This document shows positions 24,967 to 34,914 of a DNA stretch of 45,692 nucleotides, piece after piece. The DNA is taken from contig JACQBS010000146.1 in assembly GCA_016194325.1 (NCBI GenBank), positions 1 through 45,692 on the forward strand, written 5' to 3'. The notes below the pieces were generated by a model, which ran no database searches, had not been told where the DNA came from, and saw only the letters and a program-made list of their open reading frames with translations. The number at the start of each line of letters is the position of its first letter. The first letter of the stretch is position 1. The translations under genes were made by a program, and so were the position numbers. The DNA is from Nitrospinota bacterium (GTDB taxonomy: Bacteria > Nitrospinota > Nitrospinia > UBA9942).

Positions 24967-27900
24967 CCACCGATAAAGAACCTGTTATATACTTCTCTCA
25001 CATTTTCAGTACAGGTTTCAAAATCTTTATACAATTTATCCCCAGAATTCCCTCCATTATCTTTATAACCAAGCCTCCTCGCCAATAATGAAAGCTCATC
25101 CCCTGACTCAGGGATAACAGCCAATGGGCGGTCATGTTCTATTCTGATCCTGTTCTCAATCCTCCTTAAAAATATATAACCGGCTGAAAGTATTCTGTAC
25201 TCCTCCTCTGTGATAAATTTTCTTTCGTATAAGATTTTCAAGGCATCCAGACTCCCTGTCTTTCGCAGTTCTGTAAATCTACTGCCGTTTTTAAGCTGTA
25301 ACAACTGGACAATAAATTCAATATCTATTATCCCGCCCCTTCCCAACTTTATATTCCTCTTTGTCTCCCCCCCTTTTACCAGCTCAAGCTCCATCCTCTT
25401 TCTCATCCTGTCAATCTCCTCAACCATATTCTGCTCAACGGGGGTCTCATATACAAATTTATGAATTATGTTTATCAGATTCATGCCAAGTTTTTCATCC
25501 CCTGCAATGAATCTTGCCTTTATAAGTGCCTGCCTCTCCCATATCTCCCCCCTTTTCCGGTAATAATCCTCATACCCCTTTATGGGTATAATCAGGGCAC
25601 CCTTTTCTCCATCCGGGCGGAGTCTCGTATCAACCCTGTAGGCAAAACCGAATCTCGTTACCCCTCCTATGGCAAATATTAATTTTTCACACAGCCTGGA
25701 GAAAAAAGTTTGATTGCTGATTTTTTCTCTTGACTCCCGGCTCCCTGTTGTCTCTCCATCATCTGAATAGGCAAACACTATATCTAAATCTGACCCGAAA
25801 TTTAATTCCCTCCCTCCGAGCTTGCCAAGCCCTATCACTGCGAACTGGCTCATCTCCCCATTCCGATCTTTCATAGGGGTTCCATACCTGCTTATGAGTT
25901 CATCCTCTGTCAGCTTAAGAGAAAATTCCACATAGACATCCGCCAGATTTGAAAGCTCTGAGCTAATTCCACTAAATTCAGCTATTCCCAAAATATCCCT
26001 CAGCCCTATCCTGAGTTCCTCTCCCCTTTTAAACTTACAGAGTTCATCCAGTGACTTCTCATAAGAATCAGCTGACTTTAAAATCCTCTCCATCTCCTCT
26101 CTTAAACTCTTCTTTGTCTTTTCTTTATAAACACCTTCAGCACTTAAAAGGGAATCTGCCAATTCGGGCTGCTGGATAAGTATATTTGATAGAAACTGGC
26201 TTGTCCCGAAGAGGGAACAGAGACTCCTGACAGCCGCTTCACTCTTAGATAGGACAGAATAGATGCCCTCCCTCACCCTTCCCGCATCAACAAATTTTTC
26301 AAAATTATTGATTGAGAGGTCAGGGTCAGGCAGTTTTTTACACTCCTTTAAAAGAGAAGGCAGCATCTGATTAAAATACCTTTTACTCCTGATAGTGGGG
26401 TGGGCAAATGCCCCCCCGTCTCTCATTAAAATCAAGTTTCTGCGGGTCATCTCGGGCGATTTAAACCCTATCTCCTTCAGTGTGGCAATTGATGAGACTG
26501 TATCATCTATATCTATCTGCCACTGCAGTTCACCCTCCATCACCTCGGTAACATCATATATCTCTGCGGAAAAGAGGTTATCGTATATTTCCCTGACATT
26601 TTTTGTGTGATAGTCATACAGGGACATCAATTGGGATTCGGGATTTTTAAGTTCTGACTTCTGCGACCCATCCACTGCGACCCTCTCCATCTTTCTATAT
26701 AATATCAGTTGTTCTACAGGCTCATCAGGAATATCATGTGTCTGTCTTCCGCTAAAAAGCTGAATCCTGTTCTCCAAATCCCTTAAAAACAGATAGGCAT
26801 TTGAGAGGCTGAAATACTCGGCGTATGAGAGAAGCCCCTTTTCTGATATTCTATGCAGTCCCCTCATTGAGTTTCTCTCCCTGAACCACTTCTCCTTACC
26901 GCCATATATCAACTGAAAAGACTGGACAATAAATTCAATCTCCCGTATCCCGCCGTATCCAAGCTTCACATTGCTTCTCCCGCTCCCTTTCTGTTCAAGG
27001 CTCTTATTAATCTTTTCTTTCATCTCCTTTATCTCTCTCAGGGCTGAGAAATCAAGATATTTACGAAATATAAATGGCTTTACCATTTCAACAAATTTCC
27101 TGCCAAGGGCAATGCTTCCCGCCGCAGGACGGCACTTTAAAAGTGCCTGCCTCTCCCATGTTTCTCCCCATGACTCATAATATATCTCCGCACTTCTCAG
27201 GGAATTTGTTATATCCCCGCTCTTCCCCTCAGGCCTCAGATCAAGGTCTATACGGAAGGCATACCCCTCATCAGTTATCTCAGAGACAATCTTTGTAACC
27301 ATTCTTGATAATTGAACAAAATACTCATGGTTTGTTATCTGGTTTTCTATCCGCCCCCCCCCATCCCCCCCTTGCAAAGGGGGGGATAAATGGGGGGGCT
27401 CAATACCGCTCGTCATCCCCTTATCAGATGAATATATATATAAGAGGTCAATGTCTGAACTAAAATTTAACTCCCTTCCCCCATGCTTTCCCATACCGAG
27501 GATTACAAACTCACATCTCTTCTTTAAACCATCCATCTCATCCTCAAAATATGGAATTCCATACTTCCTCTCCAACTCGGAATGGCAATATTCATAAGCC
27601 TTTTGAAGGCAGATGTCTGCAACATTTGAGAGGTCCTCTATAGTTTCAATCGTATCAGCCTCTTTCATCAGGTCTCTCAAACCTATCCTCAAGAATTCCA
27701 TGTTTCTGAATCTGCGGAGTGAATTTGCCTTTTCTTTATACCTGAGAGATGGATTCGCTCCGCTCACCAAAGGCTTTGAGAACATATATGAAAGGTCGTT
27801 ATACATTTCATCTTTAAATCGGGATTTTTTTAGTATTTCCGTATTTATAAGCCATGACGCATAGGACGGGGTTTTGATTAAGATATCGGTCAAATACTGG

Positions 27901-28169
27901 CTTCCTGAGAAAAGGAACGAAAGAATTCTCAGATTCTTTTCTGCATCTGAAAGGATTATCTTGAATAGATTGGCATCTTCAATGGCAGCAAAAAATCTCT
28001 CATAATTATTAAGCGCCCTGTCAGGGTCAAAGGAATTTGCCGACACCTCAACAATTATAGATATAATTTCATCCGACTTCTGGCTTCTTAGGATGTCATT
28101 AATTGTCTTAAGGTTCTGTTCTGCCTTATCGGGATTTAAAAATCCTCTCTGAGATAAATTTATAGCCAT
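24963..28169 (-). CDS. glnE: Bifunctional glutamine synthetase adenylyltransferase/deadenylylase
   Basis: Controls glutamine synthetase by adding or removing AMP. The 1068-residue protein has the two-fold nucleotidyltransferase architecture. The first NT domain has GMGKHGGRELNFSSDIDLLYIY (about 232-253), the second GLGKLGGRELNFGSDLDIVFAY (about 785-806); each has the paired DxD metal residues and is followed by a helical PII-sensing-like domain (KLGYGGIREIEFIVQ, KLGRGGIIDIEFIVQ). Length exceeds E. coli GlnE (946). At about residues 256-272 a G/C-run hairpin element adds PHLSPPLQGGDGGG in the loop after the first metal site. No glnA or glnB is in the window. Confidence 0.96.
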   Translation of the reverse strand: MAINLSQRGFLNPDKAEQNLKTINDILRSQKSDEIISIIVEVSANSFDPDRALNNYERFFAAIEDANLFKIILSDAEKNLRILSFLFSGSQYLTDILIKTPSYASWLINTEILKKSRFKDEMYNDLSYMFSKPLVSGANPSLRYKEKANSLRRFRNMEFLRIGLRDLMKEADTIETIEDLSNVADICLQKAYEYCHSELERKYGIPYFEDEMDGLKKRCEFVILGMGKHGGRELNFSSDIDLLYIYSSDKGMTSGIEPPHLSPPLQGGDGGGRIENQITNHEYFVQLSRMVTKIVSEITDEGYAFRIDLDLRPEGKSGDITNSLRSAEIYYESWGETWERQALLKCRPAAGSIALGRKFVEMVKPFIFRKYLDFSALREIKEMKEKINKSLEQKGSGRSNVKLGYGGIREIEFIVQSFQLIYGGKEKWFRERNSMRGLHRISEKGLLSYAEYFSLSNAYLFLRDLENRIQLFSGRQTHDIPDEPVEQLILYRKMERVAVDGSQKSELKNPESQLMSLYDYHTKNVREIYDNLFSAEIYDVTEVMEGELQWQIDIDDTVSSIATLKEIGFKSPEMTRRNLILMRDGGAFAHPTIRSKRYFNQMLPSLLKECKKLPDPDLSINNFEKFVDAGRVREGIYSVLSKSEAAVRSLCSLFGTSQFLSNILIQQPELADSLLSAEGVYKEKTKKSLREEMERILKSADSYEKSLDELCKFKRGEELRIGLRDILGIAEFSGISSELSNLADVYVEFSLKLTEDELISRYGTPMKDRNGEMSQFAVIGLGKLGGRELNFGSDLDIVFAYSDDGETTGSRESREKISNQTFFSRLCEKLIFAIGGVTRFGFAYRVDTRLRPDGEKGALIIPIKGYEDYYRKRGEIWERQALIKARFIAGDEKLGMNLINIIHKFVYETPVEQNMVEEIDRMRKRMELELVKGGETKRNIKLGRGGIIDIEFIVQLLQLKNGSRFTELRKTGSLDALKILYERKFITEEEYRILSAGYIFLRRIENRIRIEHDRPLAVIPESGDELSLLARRLGYKDNGGNSGDKLYKDFETCTENVREVYNRFFIGG
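27353..27400. repeat. In-frame G/C-run hairpin element inside glnE
   Basis: CCGCCCCCCCCCATCCCCCC and GGGGGGGATAAATGGGGGGG arms around CTTGCAAA. Same family as the element in the DegT gene at 9680-9728. It encodes PPLQGGDGGG. Confidence 0.85.
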
Positions 28170-28192
28170 AAAAATTAATGGATTACTTTTAA

Positions 28193-28236
28193 AATAAAAA
28201 AGCCCACTCTCATTTTAACACAATGAGAGTGGGCTT
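28193..28236 (-). terminator. Rho-independent terminator after groEL
   Basis: AGCCCACTCTCATT (28201-28214) pairs perfectly with AATGAGAGTGGGCT (28222-28235). On the minus strand it is followed by TTTTTTATTTT. It separates groEL from glnE. Confidence 0.92.
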
Positions 28237-28245
28237 CTAAAGATG

Positions 28246-28278
28246 ATTTCAAATCTGAAATTTGAAATTTGAAATTTT
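28246..28278. repeat. AATTTGAAATTT repeat hairpin after groEL
   Basis: GATTTCAAATCTGAAATTTG followed by AAATTTGAAATTTT: tandem, self-complementary words between the groEL stop and its terminator. Confidence 0.6.
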
Positions 28279-28282
28279 GTTT

Positions 28283-29935
<1,653 letters not shown>

Positions 29936-29942
29936 CTATGAA

Positions 29943-30008
29943 AATACAGGTTTAGGTTTAGGACAAGGTTAAGAAATACTTAACCTTAACCTCAGCCTTA
30001 ACCTTTTA
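29943..30008. repeat. Hairpin element, GGTTAAGGTTTAGG word
   Basis: Left arm AGGTTTAGGTTTAGGACAAGG, right arm ACTTAACCTTAACCTCAGCC. It occupies the groES-groEL gap. The same word recurs at 34030-34087. Confidence 0.8.
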
Positions 30009-30010
30009 GT

Positions 30011-30298
30011 TTAGCTTATAATTCCGAGGATATCTTCCTCTTTCATCAAGATATGCTCTTCACCTTCAATCTTTATCTCGGTTCCTCCATACTTACTGTA
30101 TATCACCTTATCCCCTTTTTTAACTTCCAGAGGCTGAACCTTCCCATCTTCCAGAACCCTGCCGTTGCCAACTGCAATAACCTCCCCCTCATTCGGCTTT
30201 TCCTTTGCCGTATCCGGAATAATAATCCCGCCCTTCACAACTTCCTTTTCTGTTAATGGTTTTACCAATACCCTGTCTCTTAATGGCCTGACTTTCAT
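30011..30298 (-). CDS. groS: Co-chaperonin GroES
   Basis: Heptameric lid of GroEL, 95 residues. [12 protein letters not shown] at the N-terminus, the mobile-loop segment [20 protein letters not shown] (about 17-36) and [33 protein letters not shown] at the end (split here as the usual dome strands) are all canonical. AAAGGAGG lies 8-9 bases before the ATG. First gene of the operon behind the promoter at 30360-30388. Confidence 0.97.
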   Translation of the reverse strand: MKVRPLRDRVLVKPLTEKEVVKGGIIIPDTAKEKPNEGEVIAVGNGRVLEDGKVQPLEVKKGDKVIYSKYGGTEIKIEGEEHILMKEEDILGIIS

Positions 30299-30359
30299 CT
30301 ATATACCTCCTTTTTATAAATAAATTAAACAGACTTTATGCCTGTTTTTAGAATTTTAT

Positions 30360-30388
30360 ATGATAACAAAAATATATTTTTAAGTCAA
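30360..30388 (-). promoter_or_regulatory. Sigma-70-type promoter of groESL
   Basis: On the minus strand, TTGACT (30383-30388) and TATCAT (30360-30365) are separated by 17 bp. The leader is about 55 bases. No CIRCE element (TTAGCACTC-N9-GAGTGCTAA) is present. Confidence 0.65.
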
Positions 30389-30401
30389 AAAATTTTTTGA
30401 C
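30384..30401. promoter_or_regulatory. Perfect 18 bp palindrome over the groES -35
   Basis: GTCAAAAAATTTTTTGAC is perfectly self-complementary and overlaps the -35 hexamer, a position suited to a repressor. The centre is an A/T run, so a chance origin or a role as an UP-like element is possible. Confidence 0.4.
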
Positions 30402-30412
30402 AAAATGACAAG

Positions 30413-30745
30413 ATAATTGGAACGCAGATTTACAAGATTTTAAAGGATTTACGCAGATAAACATTTAGAACACGAATTTCTCGAACATACCAAATAGCAC
30501 AAATAGGAAAATTAAAAGTCAAAATGTAAAAATCAAATTTGAGATATTTATTTTTATAATTCAATAATTTTAATTCTTTATTTTTATTGGTGTAATTCGT
30601 CCATTTGTGTCATTCGTGTTTAAGTCCTTATATTTTATAATCCTGTAGTTTCTGCGTTCACCCCGTTAGATATTTACTATTGGATGGTGGATAGTTCCAT
30701 TGAATATCTATTATCTAACGGGGTTCATCTGCGTCCAATTGTATT
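30413..30745. repeat. Compound nested repeat element between groES and flaG
   Basis: The outer arms AATTGGAACGCAGAT (about 30414-30428) and ATCTGCGTCCAATT (30728-30741) differ by one base. Within lie a second unit (CGCAGATAAAC), an AACACGAATT/ATTCGTGTT pair and, inside the right arm, a complete CCCCGTTAGAT...ATCTAACGGGG hairpin (30661-30724). The layout implies one element inserted into another. No gene is seen in this 330 bp stretch. Confidence 0.82.
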
Positions 30746-30765
30746 TTTTTGGGTTAATCCAATAC

Positions 30766-30792
30766 TAAAGTTTTAAATAAATTTGCCGATTA
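30766..30792 (+). promoter_or_regulatory. Near-consensus sigma-28 (FliA) promoter of flaG
   Basis: TAAAGTTT (30766-30773), an 11 bp spacer and GCCGATTA (30785-30792) match the flagellar consensus TAAAGTTT-N11-GCCGATAA at 15 of 16 positions, the only clear departure being in the last two bases of the -10. The start codon is about 35-45 bp downstream. Confidence 0.85.
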
Positions 30793-30835
30793 ATAAGATG
30801 AGCGAAAAAGCTATTTTTAAATGAAGGGTCTTAAA

Positions 30836-31255
30836 ATGAAAATAACTCCTTTACAATCAAACAGTAATATCACTGAGAGCAAGAGGACAGAGGTGTCTGA
30901 TACAATAAAAACTGAAAATATGTATTCCTCATTTACTGCTGTTGATGATACTGTGGTAATATCTCAGGAGGCGAGGGATTTGGCAAATAATAAAAGGGTA
31001 ACTGAGAAAGCCTATTCAGAGAATACTAATCAAAATAAAAATCCTGAGCCAAAAGGAAATCTCCTTACAATCACAAAGAGGTATTTGGATTACTACATTA
31101 ACAATAGCAAAGACCTCGCTATAAAAGTCAGAGATGAAGAGACAAAAAAGATTATAAAGGAAATACCCCTTAAGGAAGAGCAAAAATTAAGAGCAGCTAT
31201 TGAAAAAATCGTTGATGAGATGAATAAGCCTGCAGAGCAATCATCACATTTATAA
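30836..31255 (+). CDS. flaG: FlaG-family flagellar protein
   Basis: FlaG proteins are small flagellar-locus proteins that influence filament length. The second ATG (30836) is chosen because AAGGG lies 8 bases before it; an upstream ATG at 30821 lacks a site. The 139-residue protein has a disordered N-terminal half and a C-terminal FlaG domain (about 85-135). The domain carries LDYYINNSKDLAIKVRDEETKKIIKEIPLKEEQKLRAAI (cut here by position), including the typical RDxETxxxIxxIPxEE pattern. It is isolated from other flagellar structural genes but lies 6 kb from the Maf glycosylation cluster and has a sigma-28 promoter. Confidence 0.88.
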   Translation: MKITPLQSNSNITESKRTEVSDTIKTENMYSSFTAVDDTVVISQEARDLANNKRVTEKAYSENTNQNKNPEPKGNLLTITKRYLDYYINNSKDLAIKVRDEETKKIIKEIPLKEEQKLRAAIEKIVDEMNKPAEQSSHL

Positions 31256-31450
31256 AAGAACAAAAACCTGATTAACCACGAAGGACACGAAGTATAAGAA
31301 TGATGAAACCACTAGATTTCACGAGATTTACAAAAGAACCATATAAATTCTAATTAAAAAATCTGTGTTAATCTGTGGTTAAATTATTTTTTGTTGTTTT
31401 TTTCTGTATCTTTAGCGGTTTCTGTGGTTTTATAATTTCCTATACATTAA
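31256..31450 (+). repeat. Hairpin element with both conserved flanks, ACCACGAAGGACACGAAG word
   Basis: Left flank AAGAACAAAAACCTGATTAA (31257-31276), arms of ACCACGAAGG and AATCTGTGGTT type with imperfect nesting, right flank TATAATTTCCTATACATTAA (31431-31450). It starts directly after the flaG stop and ends 10 bp before the next ATG. Confidence 0.87.
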
Positions 31451-31460
31451 AAAATAGAAT

Positions 31461-31673
31461 ATGGGTTTAACTATAATTGAATGTGCTGTCTGTGCCTGGC
31501 GTGCGACATGTAACCTCAAGTTTAAATACGAAGGGGGCAGCTCCCTCTCCTGCCATGAGTTTACAAGAGATGTATCAATACATTCAAGCCATGAGAATCC
31601 TACAGCCCCGCCTCCTGATGATACTACAAAGGAGGCAAAGAAAAAGAAAATAAAAAAACAAAAACCTGATTAA
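31461..31673 (+). CDS. Conserved small four-cysteine protein
   Basis: A 70-residue protein with cysteines at 8, 11, 17 and 31 in the pattern ECAVCAWRATCNLKF...SCHEFTRDVSIHS. I recall short proteins beginning GLTIIECA-CAWRATC and containing C-x-F-x-RDV from delta-like and Nitrospirota genomes, so this is probably a real conserved family of unknown function. The cysteine arrangement suggests zinc or an Fe-S site; not proven. The Lys-rich tail ends KKQKPD, whose last codons and stop are supplied by the left flank of the next repeat element. Confidence 0.72.
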   Translation: MGLTIIECAVCAWRATCNLKFKYEGGSSLSCHEFTRDVSIHSSHENPTAPPPDDTTKEAKKKKIKKQKPD

Positions 31674-31788
31674 ACCATTGAGGGACACGGATAAGCACAG
31701 AGAAACAACGAAATAATAAAAGGATTTACCTTATCCGTATCCGTGTTTATCAGTGATAAATCCGTGGTAGTTTTTATAATTTCCTTTA
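31655..31788 (+). repeat. Hairpin element with both conserved flanks, ACACGGATAAGCAC word
   Basis: Left flank AACAAAAACCTGATTAAACC, arms GGGACACGGATAAGCACAG and CCGTATCCGTGTTTATCAG, right flank TTTTATAATTTCCTTTACTT (31771-31790). It contains the stop codons of both the four-cysteine gene and mtnA. Confidence 0.86.
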
Positions 31789-32823
31789 CTTGAACAAACC
31801 TTTTATACCATCCTTAAAGGGAGGCTTGATAATTCCTTTTTCTGTAATAATAGCAGTTATATTTTTATTTGGCGTTACATCAAATGCAGGGTTTGACACC
31901 TCAACACCTTCAGGTGCTATCCTCTTGCCGCTCAAGTGTGTTACCTCCTGCGGATTTCTCTCCTCTATTGGTATTTTACTCCCATCTAAAATCTTTATAT
32001 CAATTGTAGATAGAGGTGCGGCTACATAAAAAGGAATATTATGCTCCTTTGAAAGTATTGATAGTGAGTATGTCCCTATTTTATTCGCTGTATCGCCATT
32101 TGCTGCAATCCTATCCGCACCAACAATCACCTTGTCAATCTCACCCTTACCCATGAAATAACCTGCCATATTATCTGTAATCAATCTTACAGGTATACCT
32201 TCTTTAACAAGCTCCCATGCTGTAAGTCTTGCACCCTGAAGAAATGGCCTTGTCTCATCAGCATAAACTTTTATTTTTTTACCTTTCTCATGTGCAACTT
32301 TAATAACACCGAGTGCTGTCCCATACTCTCCTGCCGTTGCCAATACCCCTGCATTGCAGTGTGTGAGGATGGTATCGCCATTCTCTATCAACTCCTGACC
32401 ATAATTTCCCATAGTCCTGTTTATTGATATATCCTCCTCCCGTATCTTTACTGCCTCTTTTTCAAGGACATCCTTTATATAATCAACTGGTTTATTTCTG
32501 TTTCTATCAGTAACAGACTTCATCCTCTCAATTGCCCAGAAGAGATTTACTGCAGTGGGTCTTGTACCTGCAAGGTAGTCGCATATCTTTACAAACTCTT
32601 TATAAAATTCAGCGAAATCCTTTGTAATAATACCTTTTGCACCGAGTGCCACACCCATTGCAGCAGTAACACCTATTGCGGGTGCACCCCTTACCTGCAT
32701 TATCTTTATAGCCCTTGCTACATCCTGATAATTGTCACACTCCACATAGACCTCCTCCAATGGAAGCCGCGTCTGATCAATAAGCCTCACCTTTCCATCT
32801 TTATATTCTACTGTTTTAAACAT
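31786..32823 (-). CDS. mtnA: Methylthioribose-1-phosphate isomerase
   Basis: Isomerises 5-methylthioribose-1-phosphate to methylthioribulose-1-phosphate in methionine salvage. The 345-residue protein has [53 protein letters not shown] with the catalytic Cys, and [21 protein letters not shown] with the catalytic Asp, all MtnA signatures (related eIF2B-like proteins lack the exact set). It overlaps the upstream yggU-type gene by 16 bp. No other salvage gene is in the window. Confidence 0.96.
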   Translation of the reverse strand: MFKTVEYKDGKVRLIDQTRLPLEEVYVECDNYQDVARAIKIMQVRGAPAIGVTAAMGVALGAKGIITKDFAEFYKEFVKICDYLAGTRPTAVNLFWAIERMKSVTDRNRNKPVDYIKDVLEKEAVKIREEDISINRTMGNYGQELIENGDTILTHCNAGVLATAGEYGTALGVIKVAHEKGKKIKVYADETRPFLQGARLTAWELVKEGIPVRLITDNMAGYFMGKGEIDKVIVGADRIAANGDTANKIGTYSLSILSKEHNIPFYVAAPLSTIDIKILDGSKIPIEERNPQEVTHLSGKRIAPEGVEVSNPAFDVTPNKNITAIITEKGIIKPPFKDGIKGLFK

Positions 32824-33095
32824 TCCTCAATCCTTTCCTTTTTAATACCTCTTATTTTTATCAATTTACTTTTACTCTTCTGTCCACTTATTATTTCTAT
32901 CTGCCCTTTACTTATTTTAAGTATGCCTGCAAGAAATTTTATTAAACCTTCGTTTGCCTCCCCTTCAACTGGCGGTGATGTGAGTTTTATCTTTATTGCA
33001 TCTCCATATATACCGCAGATTTCATTTCTTGATGAACGTGGCTGAACCCTTACAGAAAAGGTTACATAATTTTCAGCTTCCCTTATTTTTAACAC
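32808..33095 (-). CDS. DUF167/YggU-family protein
   Basis: A 95-residue member of the YggU/DUF167 family, of unknown role. GTG at 33095 is chosen as start; a longer frame to 33143 reads only repeat-derived sequence (LICVYLWLIFKSK). The family core is visible: [17 protein letters not shown], then [23 protein letters not shown] and [13 protein letters not shown]. In many bacteria it is next to yggT and yggS, as here. Confidence 0.92.
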   Translation of the reverse strand: MLKIREAENYVTFSVRVQPRSSRNEICGIYGDAIKIKLTSPPVEGEANEGLIKFLAGILKISKGQIEIISGQKSKSKLIKIRGIKKERIEECLKQ

Positions 33096-33113
33096 TGCAC
33101 ACTTACTTTTAAA

Positions 33114-33203
33114 AATTAGCCACAAATATACACAAATTAACACAAATTTTAAGAAATTATCTTCTAATTCTATTCTATTTATTCGTGCAAATTCGTGGCT
33201 TAA
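33114..33203. repeat. Hairpin element, GCCACAAATNNACACAAAT word
   Basis: Left arm TTAGCCACAAATATACAC and AAATTAACACAAAT, right arm ATTCGTGCAAATTCGTGGCT. It lies between divIVA and the yggU-type gene. Confidence 0.8.
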
Positions 33204-33208
33204 TAATA

Positions 33209-33670
33209 TTATTTTTTCTCCCCTTCCTTTCCCAACATATCTAAAAGCTTCAGATGGTTATCTATCATCGCCCTCATCTGCACTTCAAACTGCATCTTTT
33301 TAGACTTTAATTCTGCAATATCCTTTTCCAGCTTAAAAAGTTTTCCCTCAGCAGACTTAAGCATCTCGGCAGCCTTTATCTCCGACTGTTTTATAATAAT
33401 CTGAGCCTCCTGATTTGCCTTCTCAATGGCATCCTTCTTAAAATCCTGAGCCGATGCAATTGCCTTTCTCAAATCACCCTCTGCCTTTTTATACTCTTCA
33501 ATCGCCTGTTCCATTTTTCTTAACTCATTTTTTATTGTCTCATTCTCCCTGTTTATATCCTCAAGTTCATTTGCAATCAGTTCTAAATAGCTGTCCACCT
33601 CTTCAACATCAAAACCCCTGAACTTGAGTTTAAATTGCTGCTGTCTGACATCAATAGGTGATATTTTCAT
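33209..33670 (-). CDS. divIVA: DivIVA-domain protein
   Basis: A 153-residue coiled-coil protein. The N-terminal membrane-curvature domain is recognisable: SPIDVRQQQFKLKFRGFDVEEVDSYLELIANELEDI (residues 4-39, cut here by position). A long Glu/Lys-rich coiled coil occupies about 30-145. DivIVA proteins localise to poles or septa in Gram-positives; the role of homologues in Gram-negative lineages is less clear. The gene lies in a yggS-proC-yggT-divIVA-yggU run, an order found across many bacteria. Confidence 0.93.
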   Translation of the reverse strand: MKISPIDVRQQQFKLKFRGFDVEEVDSYLELIANELEDINRENETIKNELRKMEQAIEEYKKAEGDLRKAIASAQDFKKDAIEKANQEAQIIIKQSEIKAAEMLKSAEGKLFKLEKDIAELKSKKMQFEVQMRAMIDNHLKLLDMLGKEGEKK

Positions 33671-33719
33671 CCTATTATTACCTCCATATAATTAAGGGGA
33701 AAGGGGGGATCCTTTTCTT

Positions 33720-34019
33720 TTAATGTAATCTGACCGCTATTTGCATTAGAGTAGAAACAAGGAAACTTTGGAGAAACATAATTATAAGAAATACAATTAT
33801 AGGTGAAAAATCTATCCCTGTTGTATAAGTTGGAATCAGCCTTCGGATTGGCGATAAGACCGGTTCAGTAACCCTGTAGAGAAACTGGACAATGGGGTTA
33901 TAGGGGTCAGGATTAACCCATGAGATGAGTGCCCTTATAATTATAATCCACATATAAATATTAAGGACTATATCCAGCACCCTTGCAATCGCACTTATCA
34001 GATTTCCGAGTATGAACAT
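33720..34019 (-). CDS. yggT: YggT-family membrane protein
   Basis: A 99-residue protein with two hydrophobic segments (about 3-35 and 65-95). The intervening VNPDPYNPIVQFLYRVTEPVLSPIRRLIP (cut here by position) carries the family's invariant NPxxP...EPxLxPxRR. It is probably an inner-membrane protein, and the family has been linked to osmotic or division functions. It sits between divIVA and proC in a minus-strand run. Confidence 0.94.
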   Translation of the reverse strand: MFILGNLISAIARVLDIVLNIYMWIIIIRALISWVNPDPYNPIVQFLYRVTEPVLSPIRRLIPTYTTGIDFSPIIVFLIIMFLQSFLVSTLMQIAVRLH

Positions 34020-34029
34020 ATAATAAATA

Positions 34030-34087
34030 CAGGTTAAGGTTGAGGTTTAGGATAGGATTTCTTCCCTTGACCTTAACCCCAACCTTT
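34030..34087. repeat. Hairpin element, GGTTAAGGTTGAGG word (second copy)
   Basis: AGGTTAAGGTTGAGGTTTAGG and CCTTGACCTTAACCCCAACC. Same word as at 29943-30008. It lies between proC and yggT. Confidence 0.8.
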
Positions 34088-34090
34088 CTT

Positions 34091-34912
34091 TTAAGTTTTC
34101 CCCAACTCCTTAGACCTTTTTGTAGCCGCCTCTACTGCATCCATTAAGGCTCCCCTCAATCCCCCATCTTCCAGTGCGTGGAGCCCCGCAATCGTTGTGC
34201 CTCCCGGTGAAGTAACCATATCCTTAAGTTCGCCAAAATGCTTTTTGCTCTCAAGGGCAAGTTTTGCAGAGCCGAGCATGGTCTGGATGGCAAGGAGATT
34301 CGCCATATTTCTTGGCAATCCAACTTTAACACCGGCATCGGAGAGCGCCTCCATAATTAAAAACATATAAGCAGGACCGCTGCCGCTCAAACCTGTTACG
34401 GCATCCATCCATTCCTCCTTTTCTACCAGAACCACCTTCCCGACTGTCTCAAATATCTTGACGCCAATATTTTTATCCTCCTCCGAAATCCCCTGAGACA
34501 GGTAAACACCTACTGCCCCCTCTAACACCAATGACGGAGTATTTGGCATTGCCCTTATAATTGGAGGCATAGGATGGGGCAGATTCTCTCTTAAAAAATC
34601 CATTGATATGCCTGCTGCAATGCTGATTAATAATTTATCCTTTGTTATATCCTGGGCTATCTCTTTTATCACATCCTTTATATCGTTTGATTTAACGGCA
34701 AGGATAATTATATCTGAATCCCTTACAACTTCTGAGTTGTTACCGAACGCCTTTATCCCATAATTTTTTGTAATATATGTAAGACGCTCCTGTGTTTTAT
34801 CAGAGACAGCTATCCGCTCAGGATTGACAATCTTTGATTTTAACAACCCCTTTATCAATGCCTCACCCATATTCCCCGCACCTATGAAACCTATTCTCTT
34901 ATTTTCCAGCAT
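34091..34912 (-). CDS. proC: Pyrroline-5-carboxylate reductase
   Basis: Last step of proline synthesis: reduces 1-pyrroline-5-carboxylate with NAD(P)H. The 273-residue protein has IGFIGAGNMGEALIKGLL (Rossmann loop), PIIRAMPNTPSLVLEGA and the P5CR signature TVSGSGPAYMF-type segment (GLSGSGPAYMFLIMEAL) with VTSPGGTTIAGLHALE near the end. Its start is 3 bp from the stop of yggS, so the two are co-translated. Confidence 0.97.
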   Translation of the reverse strand: MLENKRIGFIGAGNMGEALIKGLLKSKIVNPERIAVSDKTQERLTYITKNYGIKAFGNNSEVVRDSDIIILAVKSNDIKDVIKEIAQDITKDKLLISIAAGISMDFLRENLPHPMPPIIRAMPNTPSLVLEGAVGVYLSQGISEEDKNIGVKIFETVGKVVLVEKEEWMDAVTGLSGSGPAYMFLIMEALSDAGVKVGLPRNMANLLAIQTMLGSAKLALESKKHFGELKDMVTSPGGTTIAGLHALEDGGLRGALMDAVEAATKRSKELGKT

Positions 34913-34914
34913 AT

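Noticed and set aside
33096..33143. Extended N-terminus of the YggU-type gene
   Set aside because: The additional residues derive from the ACACAAAT element; family proteins start near the GTG at 33095.
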